DNA of 64,000 bases from an uncultured Mobiluncus sp. (lineage in GTDB: Bacteria; Actinomycetota; Actinomycetes; Actinomycetales; Actinomycetaceae), in contig NZ_CAMYBV010000004.1 in NCBI RefSeq assembly GCF_947254095.1, forward strand, positions 61,009 through 125,008, written 5' to 3'. Shown here one piece after another: positions 52,667 through 61,367 of this stretch. A program made the position numbers and the translations under genes. The notes under the pieces were generated by a model, which was not told the origin of the DNA, ran no database searches, and saw nothing but the letters and a program-made list of their open reading frames with translations. Every line of letters begins with the position of its first letter. Within the stretch, counting starts at the first letter, position 1.

Positions 52667-52866
52667 ACTATATACGCAGGTAGCAACGGCTTTGTGGGGG
52701 AAGATTGGCGGGAAAAAGTGCACCCAACACGTGAATGCACCTCAGGATGAAATCTGGGACTAAATACACATATAAAAACAACTTCCATGCGATACACTAT
52801 TTATCGTCCAACTCATGAACCCATGAGCTGTGCGTACAACGAAGTATTCGCGGAGGGTTTTTTACG

Positions 52867-54027
52867 ATGATTATTGGTGTACCCAAGGAAATTATGAGCG
52901 GTGAAGACCGCGTGGCTGCTACCCCGGAAACGGTGGCGGATATGGTCGGCAAAGGCTTGACCGTACTGGTCGAAAAAGGTGCTGGGGAAGGTTCTTTCTT
53001 CCACGACCCGGAATACGTCTCGGCGGGAGCTGAGATGGTCGACGACCCAGAGGAAGTCTACCAGCGGGCGGATCTGATTTTGAAAGTCAAGGAACCGCTG
53101 TTCAACGAGGCGAAGGGCCGCTCTGAAATCTCCATGATGCATAAGGGTCAATACTTGATTACCTTTATTCACCCGGCTGCTCCGCCCAACCACGAGATGG
53201 TCAAAGAGATGGCTGCGCAGGGTGTCATTTCGCTGACTCTGGACGGTGTGCCGCGTATTTCCCGGGCGCAGAACTTGGATGCCTTGACCTCGATGAGTAC
53301 CTGCGCCGGGTACAAAGGTATCCTCTTGGCGGCGAACTACCAGCCGTCCTTCATGCCGCTGATTCACAGCGCTATCGGGCGGATTGACCCGCTGAAGGTG
53401 CTGGTTGTCGGTGTTGGCGTGGGCGGCTTGCAGGCCCTAGCTACCGCGAAGCGTCTGGGTGCGGTGGTGCACGCCGCCGATATCCGCCCGATGGCCGCCG
53501 AACAGGCCACCTCTCTGGGTGCTAAGCCGGTTGAACTGGGGGTAGACCCCGAGAAGGCTATCGGTGAAGGCGGCTACGCCCAGGCTCTGCCGGAAGATGA
53601 GTTGGTCAAAGAACGTGCCGCTTTGGCTAAGGTGATTCCCGACATGGACATCATCTTTGCTTCGGCGCTGGTGCCGGGCCATTTGGCGCCGCGGCTCATT
53701 ACCGAGGACATGGTGAAATCCATGAAGCCCGGTTCGGTCATCGTGGATATTTCCATTGACCAGGGCGGCAACTGCGAAATCACGCCTCCGGGCAAGGTGG
53801 AAGTCAAGCACCACGTCACCTTGGTAGGGATTAAGAACATCCCCGGTATGCTGCCGAAGAGCTCGACTTTCATGTTCGCCAAGAACATTGCCAACTTCGT
53901 GGACTTCCTGGTGAAGGATGGCCAAATCGTCCTGGATCGCAGCGATGAGATTATCGCCAAGACCCTCACGACTATCGACGGCGAAATTGTCCACGTCGGT
54001 GCACGCGAGGCGATGGGTCTGGCCTAA
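52867..54027 (+). CDS. pntA: NAD(P) transhydrogenase subunit alpha, NAD-binding part (PntAA)
   Basis: NAD(H)-binding domain I of the proton-translocating transhydrogenase, 386 residues. It opens with the AlaDH/PNT signature IGVPKEIMSGEDRVAATPETV. Next come the Rossmann segment VLVVGVGVGGLQALATAKRLGA, DIRPMAAEQATSLGAKPVEL, and the PNT-specific GHLAPRLITEDMVKSMKPGSVIVD. It lacks the membrane domain, which is encoded separately by the 54171 gene, as in Rhodospirillum-type three-subunit enzymes. GGAGG lies 11 bases before the ATG. A hairpin in the 143-bp gap separates it from the membrane subunits. Confidence 0.94.
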   Translation: MIIGVPKEIMSGEDRVAATPETVADMVGKGLTVLVEKGAGEGSFFHDPEYVSAGAEMVDDPEEVYQRADLILKVKEPLFNEAKGRSEISMMHKGQYLITFIHPAAPPNHEMVKEMAAQGVISLTLDGVPRISRAQNLDALTSMSTCAGYKGILLAANYQPSFMPLIHSAIGRIDPLKVLVVGVGVGGLQALATAKRLGAVVHAADIRPMAAEQATSLGAKPVELGVDPEKAIGEGGYAQALPEDELVKERAALAKVIPDMDIIFASALVPGHLAPRLITEDMVKSMKPGSVIVDISIDQGGNCEITPPGKVEVKHHVTLVGIKNIPGMLPKSSTFMFAKNIANFVDFLVKDGQIVLDRSDEIIAKTLTTIDGEIVHVGAREAMGLA

Positions 54028-54043
54028 AGACCCGAGATTGTGA

Positions 54044-54087
54044 CGATTAGGGCGGCCGGCCGGTCAACGGTGAGGTCGCCCTAATCG
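54044..54087 (+). terminator. Intercistronic hairpin between pntAA and pntAB
   Basis: A perfect 11-bp stem (54044-54054 with 54077-54087) with an extra outer CCGAG/CTCGG pairing. There is no U-tract. Probably modulates the ratio of soluble to membrane subunits. Confidence 0.6.
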
Positions 54088-54170
54088 GTGCCTCGGGGCG
54101 GCGTCACCGCCCTGCTCAGCTAAATTTATTATGAAATCCCTGACAAAACCGTAACCCAAGGAGAAAATCG

Positions 54171-54497
54171 ATGACTCCCTTCCAAGGCGTGTTATTGGTC
54201 GTGCTGGTGGTGTTTACCCTGGTCGGCTATAAAATCATCAGCCATGTTCCCAGCCTTTTACACACCCCGCTGATGAGCGGGATGAACGCTTTTTCTGGCG
54301 TAACCGTGCTGGGCTGTTTGACTGCTGCCGCATTGGCGGTGAGTCTGGGGTCAAAAGCGCTGGGCTTGCTGGCAGTTGCGCTGGCGATGGTGAACATTGT
54401 CGGCGGTTTTGGGGTTACTGACCGGATGCTGCGGATGTTCGATAAGAAGCGCAAGCCCGTCGCCGGTGGGAGTGCTCAGCCTGGAGAGGGGGAGTAG
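54171..54497 (+). CDS. NAD(P) transhydrogenase membrane subunit (PntAB)
   Basis: Small membrane subunit, 108 residues, with three hydrophobic helices: LLVVLVVFTLVGYKII, FSGVTVLGCLTAAALAV and LLAVALAMVNIVGGFGVTDRML. The segment SLLHTPLMSGMNAFSGV before helix two is highly conserved in PntAB proteins. It forms part of the proton channel of the transhydrogenase with PntB. AAGGAGAAAATCG precedes the start. pntB begins two bases after the stop. Confidence 0.95.
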   Translation: MTPFQGVLLVVLVVFTLVGYKIISHVPSLLHTPLMSGMNAFSGVTVLGCLTAAALAVSLGSKALGLLAVALAMVNIVGGFGVTDRMLRMFDKKRKPVAGGSAQPGEGE

Positions 54498-54499
54498 TC

Positions 54500-56038
54500 A
54501 TGGATAACAGCTTGAATCTGGTGGGGGCACAAGGTCCGAACAGTCTGCTCTACTATGCCATCTCGGTAGTGCTGGTGATACTGGTGCTGGTGGGATTAAA
54601 TATGCTCTCCAAGGTGCAGACGGCGGTACGCGGCAACCTTCTGGGCGCGTTGGCGATGGCTCTGGCTATCGTGGCGACACTGTGGAACTTCGGGATTCTC
54701 AGCGCGGTCGAACTCTATGCTGCGATGCTGGTCGGAGCGTTATTCGGGGTCATTATCTGGCGAAAAACTAAGATGATTCGGATGCCGCAAACCGTGGCCC
54801 TGCTCAACGGATTGGGTGGCATGGCCTCGATGCTTGCCGGGGCGCTGGCCTTGACCGGACACGCAGATAACAACGCTTTTGCCCAGTTCACGGCCGGTTT
54901 AGCGGTCGCTGTTGGTGGCGCGACCTTCTTTGGTTCCCTCATTGCAGCAGGGAAGTTGCACCAGATTCTCGATCAGCACCCGAAGGTGCTCCCCGCACAC
55001 TCCGTGTGGGTGGGGCTGAGCCTGGTGGTCAGTCTGGGTGCCGCACTAGCTTACGTTTTTCCACCGTTCAGCAGTCCGGGTGTGGCGCAGACGGTGTTGC
55101 TCATCGTCCAGATTGTGGCCGCCAACCTGTTTGGTTACCTGCTGGCGGTGCGGGTGGGCGGAGCTGATATGCCCATCACGATTTCCCTGTTGAACTCCCT
55201 GTCCGGGGTCGCGGGAGCCATCGCCGGCCTGGCCATCTCCGATCTGCTGTTGGTGGCTATCGGGGCTATCGTCGGGGCTTCCGGTCTGCTGCTGACCCAA
55301 ATCATGTGCCGGGCGATGAACCGGCATCTCATGGATATTTTGCTGGGCAAGACTTCCGTCAGCACCACCGCCGCAGCCCCAACTGAGACCGAATCGGAAA
55401 AACCAGACGACTCGGCTTGTGCAGACGAGACTGACACCAGCGACACCGCTGCTGACGACCAACCGACACCCGCAGCACCTGCCGCGGATCCGGAAACCAC
55501 TTTCGCCGACTGGGTAGAAAATGCCCAGCGCGTCATCTTGGTGCCCGGCTACGGCATGGCTTTGTCTCAAGCCCAAGCCCAGGTCAAGCGCCTGTTGGAC
55601 TACCTAGAAAAGGCCGGAAAGACGGCAGACTTCGCGATTCACCCGGTGGCAGGCCGGATGCCGGGGCACATGAACGTGCTATTGGCCGAAGTTGACGTGG
55701 ACTACGAAAAACTGCGGGAAATGAAAGACATCAACGATGACTTCGCGACCGCGGATTTGACGGTGGTCATTGGTGCCAACGACGTGATGAACCCGGCGGC
55801 AAACACCGCGGAAGGCACCCCGATTTACGGGATGCCCGTGCTGAACGTGGGAGACTGCGCCCACGTGGCCATCTTTAACTTCGATCTGAAACCGGGCTAT
55901 GCCGGGGTGGAAAACCCGCTGTATGCCCGGGCTGAGACCGAACCGGACCGGGTGCTGATTTTCCAAGGTGACGCGAAGGAAACCTTGGCAGCGCGGCTAG
56001 ACGCAATCGGGGCGCCGCCGGCGCTGGAGCTGTATTAG
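54500..56038 (+). CDS. pntB: NAD(P) transhydrogenase subunit beta
   Basis: Proton-translocating, NADP(H)-binding subunit, 512 residues. The N-terminal half has about nine membrane helices (with MPQTVALLNGLGGMASMLAG and MPITISLLNSLSGVAGA). An acidic Thr/Ala/Asp-rich linker covers residues about 285-335. The C-terminal NADP domain has VPGYGMALSQAQ, HPVAGRMPGHMNVLLAEVDV and VIGANDVMNPAA. With the two upstream genes it makes NADPH from NADH using the proton gradient. Confidence 0.96.
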   Translation: MDNSLNLVGAQGPNSLLYYAISVVLVILVLVGLNMLSKVQTAVRGNLLGALAMALAIVATLWNFGILSAVELYAAMLVGALFGVIIWRKTKMIRMPQTVALLNGLGGMASMLAGALALTGHADNNAFAQFTAGLAVAVGGATFFGSLIAAGKLHQILDQHPKVLPAHSVWVGLSLVVSLGAALAYVFPPFSSPGVAQTVLLIVQIVAANLFGYLLAVRVGGADMPITISLLNSLSGVAGAIAGLAISDLLLVAIGAIVGASGLLLTQIMCRAMNRHLMDILLGKTSVSTTAAAPTETESEKPDDSACADETDTSDTAADDQPTPAAPAADPETTFADWVENAQRVILVPGYGMALSQAQAQVKRLLDYLEKAGKTADFAIHPVAGRMPGHMNVLLAEVDVDYEKLREMKDINDDFATADLTVVIGANDVMNPAANTAEGTPIYGMPVLNVGDCAHVAIFNFDLKPGYAGVENPLYARAETEPDRVLIFQGDAKETLAARLDAIGAPPALELY

Positions 56039-56079
56039 TGGCTTTGAATCTGATTCCGTGAGGATTACGGGTTAGAACA

Positions 56080-56109
56080 CCGGGCGCTCCGTACATTCGG
56101 GGCGCCCGG
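56080..56109. terminator. Terminator between convergent pntB and DHA2 exporter genes
   Basis: An 11-bp GC-rich stem with one G-U pair (arms 56080-56090 and 56099-56109) in the 84-bp convergent gap. Its right arm resembles that of the hairpin after fumarase. Confidence 0.7.
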
Positions 56110-56122
56110 CTGGTTTGTAGTC

Positions 56123-58084
56123 CTAGATTGAGTTTTCCGCTGCGGACTGCGCGGTCTTCATAATGTGTGCGTCGAGAGTTTTCTTAGAGGGAACCCCAAA
56201 CAGCAACAGCACGCCGAACAGAGACACGAGGGTATAGAACCAGAACAAGCGGATAAATCCCTTATTGAGCTCCAACTGGAACGTAGATTCGATAGTGTCC
56301 GCGTGTGTATCGATGTCCTGAAGGTAATCCTGGCGAGCTTGCTCTAGGGCTGGCGGCACAAAGCCCATCTGTGCCTTCATGGTGTTGCCTTGCTCGTCGA
56401 ACGTGTAGTTCGCCAGTTCCTTGGACCGTGCCACAATGTTGGTAACATCCGCGCTCTTGAGGCGATTCATCAACCGGTCAGGCACATTCACCATGGAAAA
56501 TCCGGGGTCAATTGTGTCCTGGGGTGGGGCGGAGGGCTGAGAACCGTCGCCGGTGCTTACGGGCGGCATTTGGCCTCTGCCCGATTCTTGACCACCGGTA
56601 GTGGATATTCCGCCGGGGGCTGCGGGCATCGCGGAGGACATGGCGGACATATCTGGTTTCGGCATGACTTCCATGACCTTCTCGGACAGGCCGCCCATAG
56701 CGGTGGCGAGCAGTCCCACCATGATCGCCGGAGCCAGGGTAGTCGCCAGAGAACGCGTCAAAGACAGAGTTGCTTGACCGGTGTTCGCGTCACGGCTGGG
56801 CACCAGGTGCAAAATCAGGTAGGTCAGGGGTGCGCCCATCAGGAATCCCAGACCGAAACCCATCACAAAGATGGACAGGCTGGTGGAGAGGAAACCGGGA
56901 TACGGGGAAGTCCAGAAAATCAGTAGCAGGCCAGAGATAGCGCAGATAATGACCCCGAGTCCCAGCACGAAGCGAGGGCCGAGCTTATCCGTGAGCCGCC
57001 CGGATATTGGCGCTGCGAGGCCAGAAGCCACCCCGATGATAATGGTGGGGTAGCCGCCATCGCCCGTAGGTAGGCGCATAGAGTTCTCGGCGAACTGCGG
57101 GATGAACATCACGGTCATCATCAAGGTGCCGGCCACCATGCCGAGCAACAGAGTCACCCCGACTGGAACGTTCATGAAATAGTCAAAGTTGATTAAGGGG
57201 TCGTAGACGCGGTGCTCGGTAACCCAGAAAACTACCCCCGCAATCGCAAAAATCAGCAGGGAAACCCGGACGTTGGAATCTTGGAAAGAACCGCTGATAT
57301 CCGTGAAATCCAGATGTTGGAACATCCACAAGAGGGAAGTGATGGCGACCACGATTAAGACGGTGCCGGGAATGTCCAAACGGCGGCCGGCTTCGGTACG
57401 ATCACGATCTAAGAAGAGCCCTCCTAGGACTACCACTGCCAGAGCAATCGGCACGTTGATGTAAAAGATCCACTGCCAGTTCTCGGTTCCGGCGATGTCC
57501 ATGATGAGTGAGCCAGCCGAGCCGCCAATAACCGAGGCAACGCCGTAGACCATGCCGACCAAACCGAGAGCCATACCGCGCTTTGCTGGAGGAGCAATGG
57601 TCCCGGCAGCGGCGGTGGCGACCGGCATCATGCCGCCGCCGCCCACGGCTTGCACCACGCGGGAGGCCAACAACAGACCGAAAGATTGAAAGTCTTGGGC
57701 GAGCCCGCACCCTAGTGAACCAATCCCGAACAGGGCGATAGCCAGCACATATATCGGCTTGCGCCCCAATACGTCTGCCAGTTTGCCGATAACGGGGATA
57801 GCGATGGCGTAGGCCAAAGTATAGATTGTAAAGACCCAGACACCTGCCTGGTCGTCGACTCCCAAGCTGTTTTGGATGACGGTACGAGCCGGATTTACGA
57901 TGCCCATGTCCAAGGCACCCATGAAAATTCCTGCCAGGTACAGAGCCAGAATCAATCCCCAGCGTTCCGGCACAGTGTGTTCAAGAGAAGCCAAACCAGT
58001 GGGTTTTTCGTTGTTGTTTTGCGATTCCGCCTCGCCATTTGGCGCCTCAGTTTCGGAATCGTCAAGGGTATGAGTCACTGTCAT
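56123..58084 (-). CDS. MFS multidrug exporter, DHA2 (EmrB/QacA) family
   Basis: Fourteen-helix drug/proton antiporter, 653 residues, longer than the usual 480-550. The N-terminal 35 residues are acidic and cytoplasmic. Family motifs are DMGIVNPARTVIQNSLG, the motif A loop GKLADVLGRKPIYVLA and motif C GLVGMVYGVASVIGGSAGSL. The extra length is a loop between the last two helices (about residues 465-620), rich in Met, Pro, Gly and Ser and followed by a helical part. It lies downstream of a marR gene on the same strand, and its upstream region carries the same 16-bp motif as the marR promoter. Confidence 0.93.
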   Translation of the reverse strand: MTVTHTLDDSETEAPNGEAESQNNNEKPTGLASLEHTVPERWGLILALYLAGIFMGALDMGIVNPARTVIQNSLGVDDQAGVWVFTIYTLAYAIAIPVIGKLADVLGRKPIYVLAIALFGIGSLGCGLAQDFQSFGLLLASRVVQAVGGGGMMPVATAAAGTIAPPAKRGMALGLVGMVYGVASVIGGSAGSLIMDIAGTENWQWIFYINVPIALAVVVLGGLFLDRDRTEAGRRLDIPGTVLIVVAITSLLWMFQHLDFTDISGSFQDSNVRVSLLIFAIAGVVFWVTEHRVYDPLINFDYFMNVPVGVTLLLGMVAGTLMMTVMFIPQFAENSMRLPTGDGGYPTIIIGVASGLAAPISGRLTDKLGPRFVLGLGVIICAISGLLLIFWTSPYPGFLSTSLSIFVMGFGLGFLMGAPLTYLILHLVPSRDANTGQATLSLTRSLATTLAPAIMVGLLATAMGGLSEKVMEVMPKPDMSAMSSAMPAAPGGISTTGGQESGRGQMPPVSTGDGSQPSAPPQDTIDPGFSMVNVPDRLMNRLKSADVTNIVARSKELANYTFDEQGNTMKAQMGFVPPALEQARQDYLQDIDTHADTIESTFQLELNKGFIRLFWFYTLVSLFGVLLLFGVPSKKTLDAHIMKTAQSAAENSI

Positions 58085-58093
58085 GTAATTAAT

Positions 58094-58109
58094 TATATTG
58101 ATAGTTAAG
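58094..58109. promoter_or_regulatory. Putative MarR-binding motif upstream of the exporter gene
   Basis: TATATTGATAGTTAAG matches the sequence upstream of the marR gene (58695-58710) at 15 of 16 positions, and continues into an inverted TTAAG-AAA-CTTAA. It lies 10 bp before the exporter start codon. Confidence 0.65.
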
Positions 58110-58187
58110 AAACTTAATCAAATTTTATGACCGCAGCGATTATTTTGCCGACGAAGGCCGGTTTCCCTAGGGATTTAGCGGCTTTGG

Positions 58188-58685
58188 CTAATCCGATGGT
58201 GAGGATTTTGTGTGGTGAGAAGCGTCTATCTGGTCGATGAACTCCGCCAGCATTTCCGAGAACTGCTTAATTTCCTCATTGGAGCGGTTGGCAAAAACGC
58301 CATGCAGGTCCTCGTTTACGGAACCGACAAAATTGTGCCCCAGCATATCTCCGGATTCTGCGATGCGCAGCACGGCCCGGCGGCGATCCTCCGGGTCAGT
58401 TTGCCGACTGACGTATCCCAGGTTCACCAAGCGATCTACCAAGTAACTGGCGGCGGCGCGGGTGATGTGCAGGCCATCGGCGAGTTCTGAGGGGGATAGG
58501 GGATTTCCGGCAATCTCGGAACGCCAAATCAGCAGCAGTCCGTCGCCGTCCTTGCCGTGCATTCCCAAGTCGGCTGAGATATTGGCAATCAAATTGTTGG
58601 CGGAAAACACCAAGCGATGAAACTCGTAAACCAACTGTTCACTGAGAGCCGAGCGCTCCTTATCGACCTTAGCTACCTCACTCAT
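58188..58685 (-). CDS. MarR-family transcriptional regulator
   Basis: A 165-residue MarR-type regulator. The winged helix runs from SPSELADGLHITRAAASYLVDRL into VNLGYVSRQTDPEDRRRAVLRIAESG, with the DxRxx wing motif clear (DPEDRRR). N- and C-terminal helices form the dimer interface. The exporter gene follows 103 bp downstream on the same strand with its own operator-like motif. Repression of both genes, relieved by a ligand, is the expected mode for this arrangement. Confidence 0.92.
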   Translation of the reverse strand: MSEVAKVDKERSALSEQLVYEFHRLVFSANNLIANISADLGMHGKDGDGLLLIWRSEIAGNPLSPSELADGLHITRAAASYLVDRLVNLGYVSRQTDPEDRRRAVLRIAESGDMLGHNFVGSVNEDLHGVFANRSNEEIKQFSEMLAEFIDQIDASHHTKSSPSD

Positions 58686-58694
58686 GCTATTCAG

Positions 58695-58721
58695 TATATT
58701 GACAGTTAAGCGATTTTAACT
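58695..58721. promoter_or_regulatory. Putative MarR autoregulatory operator
   Basis: TATATTGACAGTTAAG at 58695-58710 overlaps a perfect inverted repeat AGTTAA-N6-TTAACT (58704-58721), directly upstream of the marR start codon. Confidence 0.65.
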
Positions 58722-58779
58722 AAAACGGGGGTGCCTTCGGGCCGTTGGCTGGTCGGCCGGCCGAAGCTCAGTTCGGCGT

Positions 58780-58814
58780 AAAAACGTGGACCCCAGACGT
58801 ATCCGGGGCCCACG
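58780..58814 (-). terminator. Rho-independent terminator of pta-ackA
   Basis: On the minus strand a stem with one mismatch (arms 58805-58814 and 58785-58794) is followed directly by TTTTT at 58784-58780. It begins 26 bp after the ackA stop. Confidence 0.85.
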
Positions 58815-58839
58815 CCAGAAAGGTTTTTGAGGATAGAAG

Positions 58840-60027
58840 CTAAATCAGACGTACGACTTGGCGGGCAATCGCCAACTCCTCGTTGGTGGGTACGACCAGC
58901 ACCAGCACTTTTGAATCATCGCTAGAGATGCGCCAGATAGCTTTGGAGCGGTCACGATTTTCGTTACGTTCGCGGTCAATCTTGACCCCGATGAACTCGA
59001 GTTTTTCGCACAAGCGCCGCCGGGTGCGGTCATCGTTTTCTCCAATACCGGCGGTGAAAGTCAGCACGTCCAAGCCGCCCAGCTCAAAAGTGTAGGCACC
59101 GATGTACTTTAGCAAGCGCTGCTGATAAGTCTGCAGAGCCAGCAGAGCGTCGGAGTCGCCCTCGTCGCGGCGTTTCCAGACATCACGCATATCGTTATCT
59201 CCGCACATGCCTTTCATACCGGATTGCTTGTTGAACAGGGTGTCAATGTCATCTACGCTCATTCCTTTGCGCAGCAGGTGGAACACCACAGCCGGATCGA
59301 TGTCGCCGGTACGGGTGCCCATGACCAAGCCTTCCAGGGGCGTCAACCCCATCGAGGTGTCCATCGGTAGCCGGCCAAGTTCCGCGCAGGCGGACGCGCC
59401 ATTTCCCAGATGCAGGGTAATTTGTTTCACGGTGTCATCGCCCAGGTAGTCGCAGACCTTGTTGGCTACGAATTCGTGAGAAGTCCCGTGGGCACCGTAG
59501 CGGCGGATGTGGTAGTCATGCGCGACCTGCTTATTGAGGGCGTAGCTACGGGCTTTTTCGGGCAGGCCGGCAAAGTAGGCGGTATCAAAAACGGCGATGT
59601 GAGGCAGGTCGGGCCACAGCTCCATAGCGGTGTCAATGCCAATGAGGTGCGCGGGGTTGTGTAGCGGCGCCAAGTCGCACAGTTCCTCAATCTTGGCGCG
59701 AACATCGTCATTCACGATGGCCGGTCCCTTGAAATGCCAGCCACCCTGGACGATACGGTGACCAAAACCGGATAAATCCACGTGCTGTAAGTCAGGTCCG
59801 TGGGTCGCGAACATCTCGATAATCCTGGTCAAGGCTTCCTTGTGGGTCGGGAGGGGGAGTGTCTCGCTGAACTTGTCCGCGTGGACTTCGTGGGTAACTT
59901 CCCCACGGTCAGTGCCGATGCGTTCCGCTTGGCCCTTGGCCAGGACGTCACCGCTGATGGGTTCGATTAGCTGGTACTTCAGTGAGGAAGAGCCGGAGTT
60001 AATTACAAAAATGGTTTGGTGTCGCAT
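58840..60027 (-). CDS. ackA: Acetate kinase
   Basis: Converts acetyl phosphate and ADP to acetate and ATP, giving substrate-level ATP. The 395-residue protein has the first signature FVINSGSSSLKYQL, RIVQGGWHF, the second signature HLGNGASACA, and MDTSMGLTPLEGLVMGTRTGDIDP. The catalytic Asp and Arg lie in VFDTAYF and the GHRIV region. It follows pta after 58 bp on the same strand and ends at a clear terminator. Intact. Confidence 0.97.
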   Translation of the reverse strand: MRHQTIFVINSGSSSLKYQLIEPISGDVLAKGQAERIGTDRGEVTHEVHADKFSETLPLPTHKEALTRIIEMFATHGPDLQHVDLSGFGHRIVQGGWHFKGPAIVNDDVRAKIEELCDLAPLHNPAHLIGIDTAMELWPDLPHIAVFDTAYFAGLPEKARSYALNKQVAHDYHIRRYGAHGTSHEFVANKVCDYLGDDTVKQITLHLGNGASACAELGRLPMDTSMGLTPLEGLVMGTRTGDIDPAVVFHLLRKGMSVDDIDTLFNKQSGMKGMCGDNDMRDVWKRRDEGDSDALLALQTYQQRLLKYIGAYTFELGGLDVLTFTAGIGENDDRTRRRLCEKLEFIGVKIDRERNENRDRSKAIWRISSDDSKVLVLVVPTNEELAIARQVVRLI

Positions 60028-60085
60028 AGTGATTGTTCTTTCTTCTTTTCACAAGGGCGGCCGCGGGGCTACACCCTTTGGACGT

Positions 60086-61075
60086 CTATCCCTGGGATTG
60101 GATAGCAGTAATGACGATGGTGTTGATGATGTCGTCCACGGTGGCTCCGCGCGACAAGTCGTTGACCGGGGCATTTAGCCCTTGCAGAATCGGACCCACA
60201 GCTAGCGCACCGCTGGTGCGCTGCACCGCTTTGTAGGTGATGTTTCCAGCGTTCAAATCGGGGAAGATGAGCGTGTTGGCTTGTCCGGCCACGGGGGAGT
60301 GCGGTGCTTTCTTGGCAGCCACGGATTCGACTACCGCGGCATCGAACTGGAGCGGACCGTCGATAGCTACCTCGGGGGCGGCTGACTGGGCTTTTGCGGT
60401 GGCTTCCTTTACCAGGTCAACCAGCGGACCCGAGCCGGAGTCAATCGTGGAATAGGACAGCATGGCGACTTTCGGTTCCAGACCAAACTGAGCCGCGGTC
60501 TTGGCTGAAACGACCGCGATGTCCGCTAGCTGCCCAGCGTCCGGGGAAATCGTGACCGCGCAATCCGAATACACGTCAAAGTGGTCATCGAAAACCATGA
60601 GGAAAGCTCCTGAAACCAGTTTCACGCCCGGCTGAGTCTTGATGACTTGCAGCGCGGGACGGATGGTGTGGGCGGTGGTGTGAGCCGCTCCGGAGACCAT
60701 GCCATCGGCATCGCCGCAGACAATCATCATGGTGCCAAAGAATGAAATATCTTTCAGAGTTTCCTTCGCTTTGGCTTCGTCCATGCCCTTGTGCGCGCGC
60801 AGTTCCACCAGTTTAGCGGTGTAGCGAGCCAGCTTTTCAGCGTCATCTAGGGAAACTATTTCGGCCGTGGAAAGGTCCAGACCGAGCGCGGCAGCTTGAG
60901 CCTTGATGGTGTCCTGGTCGCCCAGCAAAACCAAGTCAGCGACGCCTTTCTGGAGGATGTGCGCGGCAGCTTTTAAGATGCGCTCATCGTCAGATTCTGG
61001 CAGCACAATCCGTTTCCTGTTTGCTGCCGCTTTGTTGGAAAGATTGTCCAGAAATGAGGTTTTGAAGTCGCTCAT
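60086..61075 (-). CDS. pta: Phosphate acetyltransferase
   Basis: Forms acetyl phosphate from acetyl-CoA. The short, 329-residue single-domain type has motifs RKRIVLPESDDERILKAA, GTMMIVCGDADGMVSGAAHTTA, VFDDHFDVYSDCAV and ANTLIFPDLNAGNITYKAVQR. First gene of the pta-ackA operon. The 292-bp upstream region contains a DosR-like box at 61164-61183, about 90 bp before the start codon, which suggests oxygen-linked control. Confidence 0.97.
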   Translation of the reverse strand: MSDFKTSFLDNLSNKAAANRKRIVLPESDDERILKAAAHILQKGVADLVLLGDQDTIKAQAAALGLDLSTAEIVSLDDAEKLARYTAKLVELRAHKGMDEAKAKETLKDISFFGTMMIVCGDADGMVSGAAHTTAHTIRPALQVIKTQPGVKLVSGAFLMVFDDHFDVYSDCAVTISPDAGQLADIAVVSAKTAAQFGLEPKVAMLSYSTIDSGSGPLVDLVKEATAKAQSAAPEVAIDGPLQFDAAVVESVAAKKAPHSPVAGQANTLIFPDLNAGNITYKAVQRTSGALAVGPILQGLNAPVNDLSRGATVDDIINTIVITAIQSQG

Positions 61076-61163
61076 GCCTAGCTCCTCTAATGAAATCAGG
61101 GGGATTCGTCAACCCCGTCGGCAAGTTAAAAAATATCCTAATACAGGGTTTGGGGTCGGTAAA

Positions 61164-61183
61164 GTTGGGACTAAGGTCCCGAA
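61164..61183 (-). promoter_or_regulatory. DosR/DevR-like box upstream of pta-ackA
   Basis: On the minus strand TTCGGGACCTTAGTCCCAAC matches the mycobacterial DosR consensus TTSGGGACTWWAGTCCCSAA at 17 of 20 positions. The GGGAC-N4-GTCCC core is perfect. The consensus is from memory and no DosR gene is in the window. Confidence 0.5.
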
Positions 61184-61367
61184 GCGAAATTTTCGGTCTC
61201 AAGCCCTTGAAAACCGCAAGGTACCAGGGAAAAGTTCGGCAAAAAACTTGTGAAAAATTAATGAGGCGCCCGTGGAAAAGGAGAGAAACTACGAACGCCT
61301 CATCGCTGTCGGGTCTGGGGACCCGCTATGAAATTGTCCCAGTGAAGAAGAAAGAAGGGTTATTGAG

